A DNA stretch of 64,000 nt. It comes from JAJZVS01 sp963708095 (GTDB lineage Bacteria > Pseudomonadota > Alphaproteobacteria > Acetobacterales > Acetobacteraceae). The DNA is taken from positions 2,666,001 through 2,730,000 of the forward strand of contig OY970182.1 of the NCBI GenBank assembly GCA_963708095.1, given 5' to 3'. The translations under genes were made by a program, and so were the position numbers. Below, one piece after another: positions 52,324 through 60,781 of this stretch. Within the stretch, counting starts at the first letter, position 1. The number at the start of each line of letters is the position of its first letter. Below the pieces are notes generated by a model. The model was not told the DNA's origin and did no database searches. It saw nothing but the letters and a program-made list of their open reading frames with translations.

Positions 52324-52333
52324 CGCGCGGACG
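52324..52333. repeat. Target-site duplication, right copy
   Basis: CGCGCGGACG, the partner of 51028-51037. Confidence 0.92.
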
Positions 52334-52346
52334 GGGGACCCCAAGT

Positions 52347-53726
52347 TCACCCGGCGCAGAGCCTCAGCACCGCACCGACGTCCGGCTCCGTCTCCAGCGC
52401 CGCCAGCCGCCCGGCCAGGACACCGGCGCGCACCGGGCCCAGCACCGGTTCGGCCAGGGTGCGGAACTTCGCGTCCAGCCGCCGCCCCTGATCGGCCAGG
52501 TTGGCCGCCGGCACCCCGGAATCGTGCCGCGCGGCCAGGATCGTGCCGTCGGTCAACGTCAGTTGCAGGTCGGCCAAGGTATGCGGCCGGTCCGGACGAA
52601 AATCGAAATCCACCTTGTCGCGCAACGCGACCAGACGAGGATCGGCAGCGGTCGCCTCCGAATAGCTCGCCAGCGCCCCGGTCTCGATCCCGGCCAGCGC
52701 CATCGCCGTGGTCAGGCGCAGGCTGAACTTGGCTTCCAGCCCGGTACGGGGGCTGGGGATGTTGCACACCCGGTCGCACGCCTCCGACAGGGTCAGGCGC
52801 ACCGACGCGATCCGCTCCGGCGCCACGCCTGGACGAGCGCGCAGGGATCGCGCCGCCTCGATCGGCGCGTGCGTCAGGTAGCAGGCGGCGTGGTATTTAA
52901 ACAAATTGGCAAGGATATGGAATCCGCCGGGCGCGGTCTCCCCGGCCCGCTCCGGATGGAAATCGGGGCTGTGGGTGGCGGCGAAGCCCTGCGCGCACTC
53001 GATCGCGTCAGTGCGTGCGGTGAAGCCGCGCGCGGCGAGCCTGGCCGCCAGCAGCCCGGTGCGCGCCGCCGCGCCGGCATGCAGCGGCTTGCAGTCGGTG
53101 CCGAACATCGACTTCAGCCCTGCCGCCTGGGTCGCGGCGATGCCGATCGCGATCGCGGTGCGCTCCGCATCCAGCCCGAGCAGGTTGGCGCAGGCCGCCG
53201 CTGCCCCCAGGCAGCCGAGGGTCGCGGTGGCGTGGAACCCGAGCCCGTCGTAATGCCCCGGCGCCATCGTCCGCCCGACCCGGCACGCAAGCTCGGTCCC
53301 GGCCACCAGTGCCGTCAGCACCGCCGCGCCCGACGTGCCGTGCCCTTCCGCCAGCGCCAGCAGCGCCGGCAGGATGGCGACGGAAGGATGCCCCGGCATT
53401 CCCATGTTCACGTCGTCGAAGTCGAGCGCATGGGCCGCCGCGCCGTTGGCGAGTGCCGCGGCGGTCGTGGGCAGCCGGATGCTCCGGCCGATCACCCCAG
53501 CCTGCGGCGCGCCCCCCGCTTCGGCCAGCTCGGCCACCAGGATGCCCGACAGCGGCTCCCCGGAGCCGGCGAGCGCACAGCCGATGGTATCGAGTGCTGC
53601 TTGGCGGGCGACGACGCGGGCCGGAGCCGGCACGTCTTCCCAGCGCAGCGCCGCCGCCGCGGTCGCCAACCGTCGGGTCAGATCCCGGGCGCCGCTCCTT
53701 GCGTCGATCTCGGTCATCACGTTCAT
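52347..53726 (-). CDS. MmgE/PrpD family protein
   Basis: A 459-residue enzyme of the MmgE/PrpD family, the smaller cis-aconitate-decarboxylase-like branch: HALDFDDVNMGMPGHPSVAI, GHYDGLGFHATATLGCLGAA, GLKSMFGTDCKPLHAGAAAR and KYHAACYLTHAPIEAA. It may be a dehydratase or decarboxylase for an unknown polycarboxylate and is not a duplicate of PrpD at 32206. GGAGGG precedes ATG 53726. It is 32 bp downstream of the enoyl-CoA hydratase on the same strand. Confidence 0.87.
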   Translation of the reverse strand: MNVMTEIDARSGARDLTRRLATAAAALRWEDVPAPARVVARQAALDTIGCALAGSGEPLSGILVAELAEAGGAPQAGVIGRSIRLPTTAAALANGAAAHALDFDDVNMGMPGHPSVAILPALLALAEGHGTSGAAVLTALVAGTELACRVGRTMAPGHYDGLGFHATATLGCLGAAAACANLLGLDAERTAIAIGIAATQAAGLKSMFGTDCKPLHAGAAARTGLLAARLAARGFTARTDAIECAQGFAATHSPDFHPERAGETAPGGFHILANLFKYHAACYLTHAPIEAARSLRARPGVAPERIASVRLTLSEACDRVCNIPSPRTGLEAKFSLRLTTAMALAGIETGALASYSEATAADPRLVALRDKVDFDFRPDRPHTLADLQLTLTDGTILAARHDSGVPAANLADQGRRLDAKFRTLAEPVLGPVRAGVLAGRLAALETEPDVGAVLRLCAG

Positions 53727-53758
53727 CGCGGTTCCCTCCGTTGCTCCCACCGGCGCCG

Positions 53759-54553
53759 CTATTCGCCGCGAAACCGGGGCTTGCGCTTCTCGTTGAAGGC
53801 CAGGATGCCCTCGCGCCGGTCCGCTGTCGGTACCATGCGGTTATAGGCCTCGATCTCGAACGCCATGCCGCTGGCCAGGTCCATGTTCAGCCCGGTGTTC
53901 ACCGACTGCTTGATCTGGCGGACCGAGATCGGCGCGTTGGCGCAGATCCGTGCCGCGGTGGCGAGCGTGTCGGCAAGCAGGGTCTCGGCCGGGCAGATGC
54001 GGTTGACCATGCCCCACTCCAACGCCTCGGCCACCGTGAAGGACGCGCCGGTCAGCATGATCTCCTTCGCCCGCCGTGCGCCCACCGCCCGCGGCAAACT
54101 CTGCGTGCCGCCGGCGCCGGGCATGATCCCGAGCGTCACTTCGGTCAGCGCGAAGCGCGCGTGCGGGGCGGCATAGATGAAGTCGGCGGTCAGCGCGATC
54201 TCCAGCCCGCCCGCGTAGGCGGCCCCGTTCACCGCGGCGATCAGCGGCACCGGGCAGGCGAGCAGGGCGCGAATCGCCCGCTCGAAGATCAGGTGCTGAT
54301 CCTGCCACTGCCGGTCGGTCATCCCATTGCGCTCCTTCAGGTCACCGCCGGCGCAGAAGGCACGGCTGCCGGCCCCCGTGAGCACGACGCAGCGCTGCGC
54401 CGCGGGATCGGCGGCGATGGAGTCGAACAGCGCCAGAAGATCGCGTCCCAATTGCGTATTCATCGCATTCGCCGCGTCCGGGCGATTCAGGGTGACCAGC
54501 AGGGTGTGCTCCTGCGGAGCTTCGACGCGGAGGGTCGCGTAATTGTGCGGCAT
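53759..54553 (-). CDS. Enoyl-CoA hydratase/isomerase family protein
   Basis: A 264-residue crotonase-fold enzyme. The oxyanion segments are AFCAGGDLKER and GAAYAGGLEIALTADF, and catalytic acidic residues lie in ALTEVTLGIMPGAGGTQSLP (Glu in the first catalytic position). The C-terminal RREGILAFNEKRKPRFRG is usual. ATG 54553 is chosen, with ATG 54583 possible. It probably works in short-chain fatty acid or amino acid degradation with the MmgE/PrpD protein. Confidence 0.88.
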   Translation of the reverse strand: MPHNYATLRVEAPQEHTLLVTLNRPDAANAMNTQLGRDLLALFDSIAADPAAQRCVVLTGAGSRAFCAGGDLKERNGMTDRQWQDQHLIFERAIRALLACPVPLIAAVNGAAYAGGLEIALTADFIYAAPHARFALTEVTLGIMPGAGGTQSLPRAVGARRAKEIMLTGASFTVAEALEWGMVNRICPAETLLADTLATAARICANAPISVRQIKQSVNTGLNMDLASGMAFEIEAYNRMVPTADRREGILAFNEKRKPRFRGE

Positions 54554-54655
54554 GACGGACCTGGCAGTATGAGGGAGAGGCATGAAAACACTATGGCGGA
54601 GCCGCATGCCCTGTCACGCCCCGCGGCCAAATCGACCACGACAGCCGATTGGTAG

Positions 54656-54683
54656 TTGACAGAACGGTGACATTGACTACCGT
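54656..54683 (+). promoter_or_regulatory. Candidate promoter for the small membrane gene
   Basis: TTGACA (54656-54661) and TACCGT (54678-54683), 16 bp apart. They sit in an inverted repeat GGTAGT (54651-54656) and ACTACC (54675-54680), so a repressor could occupy the promoter. Confidence 0.4.
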
Positions 54684-54760
54684 AAAGCGTGGGGGCCGCC
54701 ATTATCCCACGCAGAGGCGATTCGTTTGAGAGAGGGCCGGCAAAGCAGCGGAGCGAGAAG

Positions 54761-54967
54761 GTGAGGGGGCATCTGACCACCACAGCGCTGGCAGGAGTAA
54801 CGATTGCACTACTCGGTGCGATCGCAGCTCTGCAGTTGACCGTTCATGATCCCAACCATGTGTTGCTGACCGCGGTGGCCAGCTGGGGGCTACTGTCGCT
54901 TCCCGTGGGCCTGCTGGTCGGGCATTGTGCGTTGGGTGATAGCAGCAGCGTCGGCGAAGAGGATTAG
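54761..54967 (+). CDS. Small two-helix membrane protein
   Basis: A 68-residue protein from GTG 54761 with GGAG about nine bases upstream. Two hydrophobic segments (LAGVTIALLGAIAALQL and WGLLSLPVGLLVGHCAL) are joined by a short loop, followed by an acidic C-terminus (SSSVGEED). An in-frame GTG at 54689 would add 24 residues. A candidate promoter lies upstream. No family is recognised; it is isolated between convergent metabolic genes. Confidence 0.55.
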   Translation: MRGHLTTTALAGVTIALLGAIAALQLTVHDPNHVLLTAVASWGLLSLPVGLLVGHCALGDSSSVGEED

Positions 54968-55070
54968 ACGGCGGCCCGGGAATCGCCCCGGTCGTGCCCG
55001 ACGCCCTCGCCGGGCGAGCAGGATGGCCCGTCCCATCATCCGGGAGCACTTTTTCGGCAGGTCTTGTCGC

Positions 55071-55100
55071 GCGGGGCCAATCGCGCTCGGTCGGCCCCGC
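55071..55100. terminator. Hairpin between convergent genes
   Basis: GCGGGGCC (55071-55078) and GGCCCCGC (55093-55100), 14-nt loop, 13 bp after the 3' end of the dehydrogenase gene on the minus strand. There is no T-run, so its efficiency is unclear. Confidence 0.45.
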
Positions 55101-55113
55101 GTTCGCGTACCGC

Positions 55114-56043
55114 TCAGCGCGTCGGGCGTGGGGGATTCTGGCTGTAGTCGTAGAACCCGCGGCCGGTTTTGCGTCCCAGCCAGCCGGCTTCCACGTATTT
55201 CACCAGCAGCGGGCACGGCCGGTATTTGCTGTCTGACAGACCCTCATACAGAACCTGCATGATCGACAGGCAGGTATCCAGGCCGATGAAATCCGCCAGT
55301 TCCAGCGGTCCCATCGGATGGTTGGCGCCGAGCCGCAGAGAGGTATCGATCGCGCCCACCGAGCCGACGCCCTCATACAGCGCGTACACCGCCTCGTTGA
55401 TCATCGGCACCAGGATGCGGTTGACGATGAAGGCGGGGAAGTCCTCGGCGACCGCCGTTGTCTTGCCGAGCTTGCGGGCCAGCGCATCGACCGCCTGGAA
55501 AGTCGGTTCGTCGGTGGCGATGCCGCGGATGATCTCTACCAGCTTCATCACCGGCACCGGGTTCATGAAGTGCATGCCGATGAATTTCTCGGGCCGGTCG
55601 GTGGTGGCGCCCAGCCGGGTGATCGAGATGGACGAGGTGTTCGAGGCCAGCAGGCAGGACGGCTTCAGGTGCGGCACCAGGGTCTTGAAGACCGCCCGCT
55701 TGATGTCCTCCTTCTCCGTCGCCGCCTCGATCACGAGGTCCATCTCGGCGAAGGCGGCGTAGTCGGTGCTGGTGCTGATCCGGCCCAGCGCCGCGTCCTT
55801 GTCTTCGGCGGTGATCAGCGTGCGGTTCACCTGCCGTTCCATGTTGCGCGCCATGACCGACATCGCCTTGTCCAGCGCCTCGGCCTTCACGTCCAGCATG
55901 GTGACCGGCAGCCCGGCCAGCGCCGCGACATGGGCGATGCCGTTGCCCATCTGTCCGGCGCCGATCACGCCGAGCCGCGCAATCTCCGGCGCCGCGGCGA
56001 GCAGCGGTGCTGCCGCCGGCGCCGTCGTGACTTCGACATTCAT
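55114..56043 (-). CDS. 3-hydroxybutyryl-CoA dehydrogenase
   Basis: A 309-residue NAD-dependent enzyme. The Rossmann motif GVIGAGQMGNGIAHVAALAG is at residues 25-44, VIEAATEKEDIK binds NAD, and GMHFMNPVPVMKLVEIIRG carries the catalytic His; the C-terminal domain holds NHPMGPLELADFIGLD. It oxidises 3-hydroxyacyl-CoA. Its ATG follows the etfA stop directly (TGA-ATG), giving an etfB-etfA-dehydrogenase operon for beta-oxidation or polyhydroxybutyrate-type metabolism. Confidence 0.93.
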   Translation of the reverse strand: MNVEVTTAPAAAPLLAAAPEIARLGVIGAGQMGNGIAHVAALAGLPVTMLDVKAEALDKAMSVMARNMERQVNRTLITAEDKDAALGRISTSTDYAAFAEMDLVIEAATEKEDIKRAVFKTLVPHLKPSCLLASNTSSISITRLGATTDRPEKFIGMHFMNPVPVMKLVEIIRGIATDEPTFQAVDALARKLGKTTAVAEDFPAFIVNRILVPMINEAVYALYEGVGSVGAIDTSLRLGANHPMGPLELADFIGLDTCLSIMQVLYEGLSDSKYRPCPLLVKYVEAGWLGRKTGRGFYDYSQNPPRPTR

Positions 56044-56979
56044 TCAGGAGCGCTCCAGTTCCGCCGCCAGTTCCGGCAGCGCGGTGAAGAGATCGGCCAC
56101 CAGACCGTAGTCGGCGACCTGGAAAATGGGCGCTTCCTCGTCTTTGTTGATCGCCACGATCACCTTGCTGTCCTTCATCCCCGCCAGGTGCTGGATGGCA
56201 CCGGAGATGCCGACGGCAATGTAGAGCTCGGGGGCGACGATCTTGCCGGTCTGTCCCACCTGGTAGTCGTTGGGGACGAATCCGGAGTCGACGGCGGCGC
56301 GGGAGGCGCCGACGGCGGCTCCCAGCGTATCGGCGATCGGTTCGAGCAGCTTGAAATTATCGCCGCTCTGCATGCCGCGCCCGCCGGAGATCACCACCCG
56401 CGCAGCGGTCAGCTCGGGGCGCTCGCTCTTGGACAGATCTGCGGAAACGAAACGCGACACCCCCGGATCGGCAATCTCGAGTGCCGCTTCGATCGTCGCG
56501 GAACCACCCTCGGCAGGGGCCGGATCGAAGCTGGAGGCGCGCACGGTGACGATCTTCTTCGTATCCGACGATTTTACCGTGGCGAGCGCGTTGCCCGCAT
56601 AGATCGGGCGGACGAACGTATCAGCATCGACCACGCCGGCGATGTCGCTGATCGGTTGCACGTCGAGCAGCGCGGCCACGCGCGGCATCACGTTCTTGCC
56701 CACCGCGGTCGCCGCGGCGAACAAATGCGTATAGCCGGGCGCGAGCGCCACCAGCAGCGCGGCCAGCGGCTCGGCCAGGATATGCGCGAAGGTCGCTGAA
56801 TCGGCCACCAGCACTTTGGACAGGCCAGGCAGCTTCGCCGCCGCCTCGGCCGCGGCGCCGATGCCGCTGCCGGCCACGAGGCCGTGCGCCTCACCCAGTT
56901 TCGCCGCTGCCGCCAGCGCGCTGCGCGACGGCTGCTTGATGCCGGCCTGGTCGTGTTCCAGCAGAACGAGAGTCGTCAT
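56044..56979 (-). CDS. etfA: Electron transfer flavoprotein alpha subunit
   Basis: A 311-residue FAD-binding subunit. The C-terminal FAD region is canonical: VISGGRGMQSGDNFKLLE, GASRAAVDSGFVPNDYQVGQ, TGKIVAPELYIAVGISGAIQ and VIVAINKDEEAPIF. EtfAB takes electrons from acyl-CoA dehydrogenases to ETF:quinone oxidoreductase. It lies between etfB and the hydroxyacyl-CoA dehydrogenase gene. Confidence 0.95.
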   Translation of the reverse strand: MTTLVLLEHDQAGIKQPSRSALAAAAKLGEAHGLVAGSGIGAAAEAAAKLPGLSKVLVADSATFAHILAEPLAALLVALAPGYTHLFAAATAVGKNVMPRVAALLDVQPISDIAGVVDADTFVRPIYAGNALATVKSSDTKKIVTVRASSFDPAPAEGGSATIEAALEIADPGVSRFVSADLSKSERPELTAARVVISGGRGMQSGDNFKLLEPIADTLGAAVGASRAAVDSGFVPNDYQVGQTGKIVAPELYIAVGISGAIQHLAGMKDSKVIVAINKDEEAPIFQVADYGLVADLFTALPELAAELERS

Positions 56980-57017
56980 CTGTCGTCGTCCCCCTAAGGC
57001 TCAGATTGCGTTCGGGC

Positions 57018-57767
57018 TCAGATCACTTTGGCTTCGGTGCGCAACTTCGCCACCAGCTCGGCCACCGAGGCGACCTTCACACCCGCCTTGCGCTTCGCCG
57101 GCTCCGCCACCGACACCACCACCAGCCGCGGCGCGGGATCGACGCCGAGATCGGCCGGCTTCATCGTCGCGATCGGCTTCTTGCGCGCCTTCATGATGTT
57201 GGGCAGCGAGGCATAGCGCGGCTCGTTCAGCCGCAGGTCCGTGGTGACAATCGCCGGCAGCTTCAGCGCCACCGTCTCCAGCCCGCCGTCCACCTCGCGG
57301 GTGACGGAGACCGTCTCGCCCTCGACCGCGACCTTGCTCGCGAACGTGCCCTGCGGCCAGCCGAGCAGCGCGGCCAGCATCTGGCCGGTCGCGTTCATGT
57401 CGTCGTCGATCGCCTGCTTGCCGAGGATCACGAGCCCCGGCTGCTCCTGCGCCACAATCGCGGCCAGCAGCTTCGCCACCGCCAGCGGCTGCAGGTCGAC
57501 GTCGGTTTCCACCAGGATGCCGCGGTCGGCCCCCATGGCGAGCGCGGTGCGCAAGGTCTCGGCACACTGGGCGATGCCCAGCGACACCGCCACGATCTCG
57601 GTCGCAACGCCTTTTTCCTTTAGGCGGATCGCCTCCTCGACCGCGATTTCGTCGAACGGGTTCATCGACATCTTCACGCCGGCCGTCTCGACGCCGGTGC
57701 CGTCGGTCTTCACCCGCACTTTCACGTTGTAATCAACCACCCGCTTGACGGGGACCAGTATCTTCAT
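57018..57767 (-). CDS. etfB: Electron transfer flavoprotein beta subunit
   Basis: A 249-residue AMP-binding subunit. KILVPVKRVVDYNVKVRVK opens the protein, MSMNPFDEIAVEEAIRLKEK and LVILGKQAIDDDMNATGQML are diagnostic, and LPNIMKARKKPIATM contains the conserved recognition region. ATG 57767 heads the operon; a promoter with TTGACA lies about 90 bp upstream. It forms a heterodimer with EtfA. Confidence 0.95.
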   Translation of the reverse strand: MKILVPVKRVVDYNVKVRVKTDGTGVETAGVKMSMNPFDEIAVEEAIRLKEKGVATEIVAVSLGIAQCAETLRTALAMGADRGILVETDVDLQPLAVAKLLAAIVAQEQPGLVILGKQAIDDDMNATGQMLAALLGWPQGTFASKVAVEGETVSVTREVDGGLETVALKLPAIVTTDLRLNEPRYASLPNIMKARKKPIATMKPADLGVDPAPRLVVVSVAEPAKRKAGVKVASVAELVAKLRTEAKVI

Positions 57768-57851
57768 GGGGAACCGTATCGATTGGAGGGAACGGGCGCA
57801 AACCGGCAACGCCGCCGCGGCGGCGTGTTCGCACCTGCAATAGAGCGCGGG

Positions 57852-57881
57852 ACCATAGGCAAGCCCAGGCTACGGTGTCAA
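57852..57881 (-). promoter_or_regulatory. etfB-etfA-dehydrogenase promoter
   Basis: On the minus strand TTGACA (57881-57876) and TATGGT (57857-57852) with an 18-bp spacer. Start would be near 57845, giving a leader of about 80 nt. Confidence 0.55.
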
Positions 57882-57899
57882 ACCCGCCTACCGGCGGGT
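57882..57899 (-). terminator. Possible lpxC terminator abutting the etf promoter
   Basis: ACCCGCC, loop TACC, GGCGGGT; on the minus strand it is followed by TTTGACA, so the three T merge into the next -35 element. It lies 50 bp after the lpxC stop. Confidence 0.4.
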
Positions 57900-57948
57900 A
57901 CCGGGCCTCAGGCCGAAGCCATACGCAGCCGTGCGGCCTGCGCCTCCG

Positions 57949-58905
57949 CTAGGCCGCAACCGGGACCGGGACGGCGGCCACGAACGGCTCCCACGCGCTG
58001 CGATCGGCGAGCAGCGCGCGCAGCAGCGCGTTGTTCAGCGCATGGCCGGAGCGGTGGGCGATGAAGCGTCCGGCAATGGCCAATCCCGACAGCGCCAAGT
58101 CGCCGACCGCATCCAACAGCTTGTGGCGGGCGAATTCCCGGTCCATGCGCAGGCCGCCCGGGTTCAGCACCCGGTCGCCGTCGACCACCACCGCGTTTTC
58201 CAGGTTGCCGCCGCGGGCAAGGCCGGCGGTATGCAGGGCGGCGATGTCCTCCGCCAGGCCGAAGGTGCGGGCGCGGGCGAGCTCACGGCGAAAGCTGTCG
58301 GGCGAGAGACGCAGCGCAATCTCCTGCCGCCCGATCGCGGGCGCAGCGAAGTCGATCGACAGCGCCATGTCGAGCATGAGGCCACCGCGGCCGGGCGGGG
58401 CCACCGCGGCCGGGCGCAGTTCGGCGAAACCGTCGCCGTCGGCGACGCGCACCGGCCGGCGGACCACGATCGTCTCCTGCGGCAGGTCCTGTTCGACGAT
58501 GCCGGCGCAGTCGATCAGGAACACGAAATGCGCCGCCGAGCCGTCCAGGATCGGCACTTCCGGCCCGTCCAGGGCCACCAGCGCATTGTCGATACCCATC
58601 CCGGCGAGCGCAGCCATCACATGCTCGACGGTACCGACCCGTACTGCCGGCGTCCCCGGCAACGCCAGGGTGGTAGCCAACCGCGCGTCCGCCACGTGGT
58701 CGAACCGGGCCGGGATATCGCGGCCGAGGTCGGTGCGGCGGAAGACGATGCCGTGGCCCGCGGGGGCCGGGTGCAGAGTGAGCGACACCCGCCGCCCGGA
58801 ATGCAGCCCGGTGCCGACGCAGCCGATCGACGCCTTCAGCGTGTGCTGCCGGGCCGGGGCGAGCCGCGAGGGGAGGTCGGGCGGCAATCCATCCATGGGC
58901 TGCAT
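57949..58905 (-). CDS. lpxC: UDP-3-O-acyl-N-acetylglucosamine deacetylase
   Basis: A 318-residue zinc enzyme, the committed step of lipid A synthesis. HTLKASIGCVGTGLHSGRRV opens the fold; the zinc His are in VGTVEHVMAALAGMGIDN and MDREFARHKLLDAVGDLA (His and Asp), and the catalytic His is in HRSGHALNNALL. ATG 58905 is clear. It lies downstream of ftsZ, the usual order in dcw clusters, but a terminator separates the two. Confidence 0.96.
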   Translation of the reverse strand: MQPMDGLPPDLPSRLAPARQHTLKASIGCVGTGLHSGRRVSLTLHPAPAGHGIVFRRTDLGRDIPARFDHVADARLATTLALPGTPAVRVGTVEHVMAALAGMGIDNALVALDGPEVPILDGSAAHFVFLIDCAGIVEQDLPQETIVVRRPVRVADGDGFAELRPAAVAPPGRGGLMLDMALSIDFAAPAIGRQEIALRLSPDSFRRELARARTFGLAEDIAALHTAGLARGGNLENAVVVDGDRVLNPGGLRMDREFARHKLLDAVGDLALSGLAIAGRFIAHRSGHALNNALLRALLADRSAWEPFVAAVPVPVAA

Positions 58906-58944
58906 GGTCCTTGTAACGCCGATCGCTGCGCCGCAATAAGAAAC

Positions 58945-58970
58945 GGGCGGTCCCTAGTAGGGGACCGCCC
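58945..58970 (-). terminator. Intrinsic terminator of ftsZ
   Basis: Perfect 10-bp arms GGGCGGTCCC and GGGACCGCCC around TAGTAG. On the minus strand the hairpin is followed by GTTTCTTATTG. It lies 90 bp after the ftsZ stop and before lpxC. Confidence 0.75.
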
Positions 58971-59061
58971 GAGGCTTGCGCCAGTCACTCTTTATTTCTC
59001 AGTGTTTCTACATAACGCACTGAAATCGGCCGATTATTCTGTGCCGTCTGCTGCCTGCTCG

Positions 59062-60705
59062 TTACGACTGCTGGCGCCGGAGGAAGGTCGGGATTTCGAG
59101 CCCCATCTCCTCCCCCGCCACCGGGCGAACCGAGGCGCGCACCGGCTCCGGCCGAGGCTCGTGCGGCAGGGAGGCGCGCGCCGGCGCCAGCGCGGGGTCC
59201 TGCCGCGGCCCCACGCCCGGCTCCGCCGGCGCGGCCACCGGGGCGCCCGGCATGCGGCGGCGGAACACGCCGGTGACGGTACCGAACAGGCTGGAACGGC
59301 CCGGCTCGCCCGCGGTTGCCGGCTCCGGCGCGCGCGGCGCGGCGAACAGGCCGGGGCGTGAGCGCGGCGCGTGGCCAGCGAGGCCGCCGCGCGCGGGCGC
59401 CGCTTCGCCGCCGTGCATGGCGGCCTCGCCTTCCGCCCCCACGAAGCCCCCCTGCGGCGGGGCAGACGGACGCAGGGCGACGGACGCCGCGCCGGCCCCC
59501 ATGCCGGAGGCCTCCGGCGCGTGCGGATGCGCCGACCGCGACGGGTAGGCGCCGCCATGCTGGGCGCCGGGGATGAAGCCGCCGGACTGCGACGGCGCGG
59601 ACATCGGCGTCATGCCGGCTCCCATCGGCCCGGGCGCCGCCGCGACGGCCGGCTGGTCGTGCGGCCCCTCCGCCGCCATCGCACCGCCGCCGCCGACCGC
59701 GACCAGCCGCGGGCGCTGCTGCTCGACCCGCACCGGGGTATCGATGCCGGTGGCGATCACCGACACGCGCACCCGGCCGGTCAGGCCCTCATCGATCGCC
59801 GAGCCGAAGATGATGTTGGCGTCCTCGTCCACTTCCTCGCGGATGCGGTTGGCGGCCTGGTCGACCTCGAACAGGGTCATGTCGTCGCCGCCGGTGATGT
59901 TGATCAGCAGGCCGCGCGCGCCGGACATCGACGTGTCCTCCAGCAGCGGGTTGTTGATCGCCGCTTCGGCGGCACGGATGGCGCGGTTCTCGCCGTCGGC
60001 CTCGCCGGTGCCCATCATCGCCTTGCCCATCTCCGCCATGACGGTGCGAATATCGGCGAAGTCGAGGTTCACCTGGCCGGGCGCCATCATCAGGTCGGTG
60101 ACGCCGCGCACGCCCATGTACAGCACCTGGTCCGCCATCTTGAAGGCGTCCTTCCAGGTGGTACGGTCGTTCGCCATCCTGAACAGGTTCTGGTTCGGGA
60201 TCACGATCAGGGTATCGACGTGCTGCTGCAGCTCCTCGATGCCCTGCTCGGCGGCGCGGGCGCGGCGCTTGCCCTCGAAGTCGAACGGCTTCGTCACCAC
60301 GCCGACGGTCAGGATGTTGCGCTCGCGGGCCATGCGCGCAATGACCGGCGCCGCCCCGGTGCCGGTGCCGCCGCCCATGCCGGCGGTGATGAACACCATG
60401 TGGCTGCCGTCGAGGTGACGATACAGCTCGTCGGCCGCCTCCTCCGCCGCCGCGCGCCCGATCTCGGGTTTGGCGCCGGCGCCGAGCCCCTGGGTGATGT
60501 GCGGCCCCAGCTGGATACGCCGGTCGGCGCGCGAGTGCATCAACTGCTGCGCGTCGGTGTTCGCCACCACGAACTCGACGCCCTGCAGGTTCGCGGCGAT
60601 CATGTTGTCGACCGCGTTGGTGCCTCCGCCGCCGACGCCGATCACCGTGATCCGCGGCGTGAAGTCGGAGTGGAACTGTTGCGGGATGGTGAGATTGAGC
60701 GTCAT
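59062..60705 (-). CDS. ftsZ: Cell division protein FtsZ
   Basis: A 547-residue tubulin-like GTPase that forms the division ring. ITVIGVGGGGTNAVDNMI starts the fold, the GTP loop GGGTGTG is at residues 111-117, and TWKDAFKMADQVLYMGVRGV and NIIFGSAIDEGLTGRVRVSV are conserved. A long Pro/Ala/Gly-rich linker (about residues 325-525) leads to the C-terminal peptide LEIPTFLRRQ that binds FtsA, as usual in alphaproteobacteria. It follows ftsA by 76 bp. The frame is open upstream of the ATG but that part is not homologous. Confidence 0.97.
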   Translation of the reverse strand: MTLNLTIPQQFHSDFTPRITVIGVGGGGTNAVDNMIAANLQGVEFVVANTDAQQLMHSRADRRIQLGPHITQGLGAGAKPEIGRAAAEEAADELYRHLDGSHMVFITAGMGGGTGTGAAPVIARMARERNILTVGVVTKPFDFEGKRRARAAEQGIEELQQHVDTLIVIPNQNLFRMANDRTTWKDAFKMADQVLYMGVRGVTDLMMAPGQVNLDFADIRTVMAEMGKAMMGTGEADGENRAIRAAEAAINNPLLEDTSMSGARGLLINITGGDDMTLFEVDQAANRIREEVDEDANIIFGSAIDEGLTGRVRVSVIATGIDTPVRVEQQRPRLVAVGGGGAMAAEGPHDQPAVAAAPGPMGAGMTPMSAPSQSGGFIPGAQHGGAYPSRSAHPHAPEASGMGAGAASVALRPSAPPQGGFVGAEGEAAMHGGEAAPARGGLAGHAPRSRPGLFAAPRAPEPATAGEPGRSSLFGTVTGVFRRRMPGAPVAAPAEPGVGPRQDPALAPARASLPHEPRPEPVRASVRPVAGEEMGLEIPTFLRRQQS

Positions 60706-60781
60706 GGCGACTTGTCCCTCAGGCCACTTTGTTGGTTGAACCTCTTGTCCGCGATTCGGGGCAAGAGCGCAGTGGTATTCC

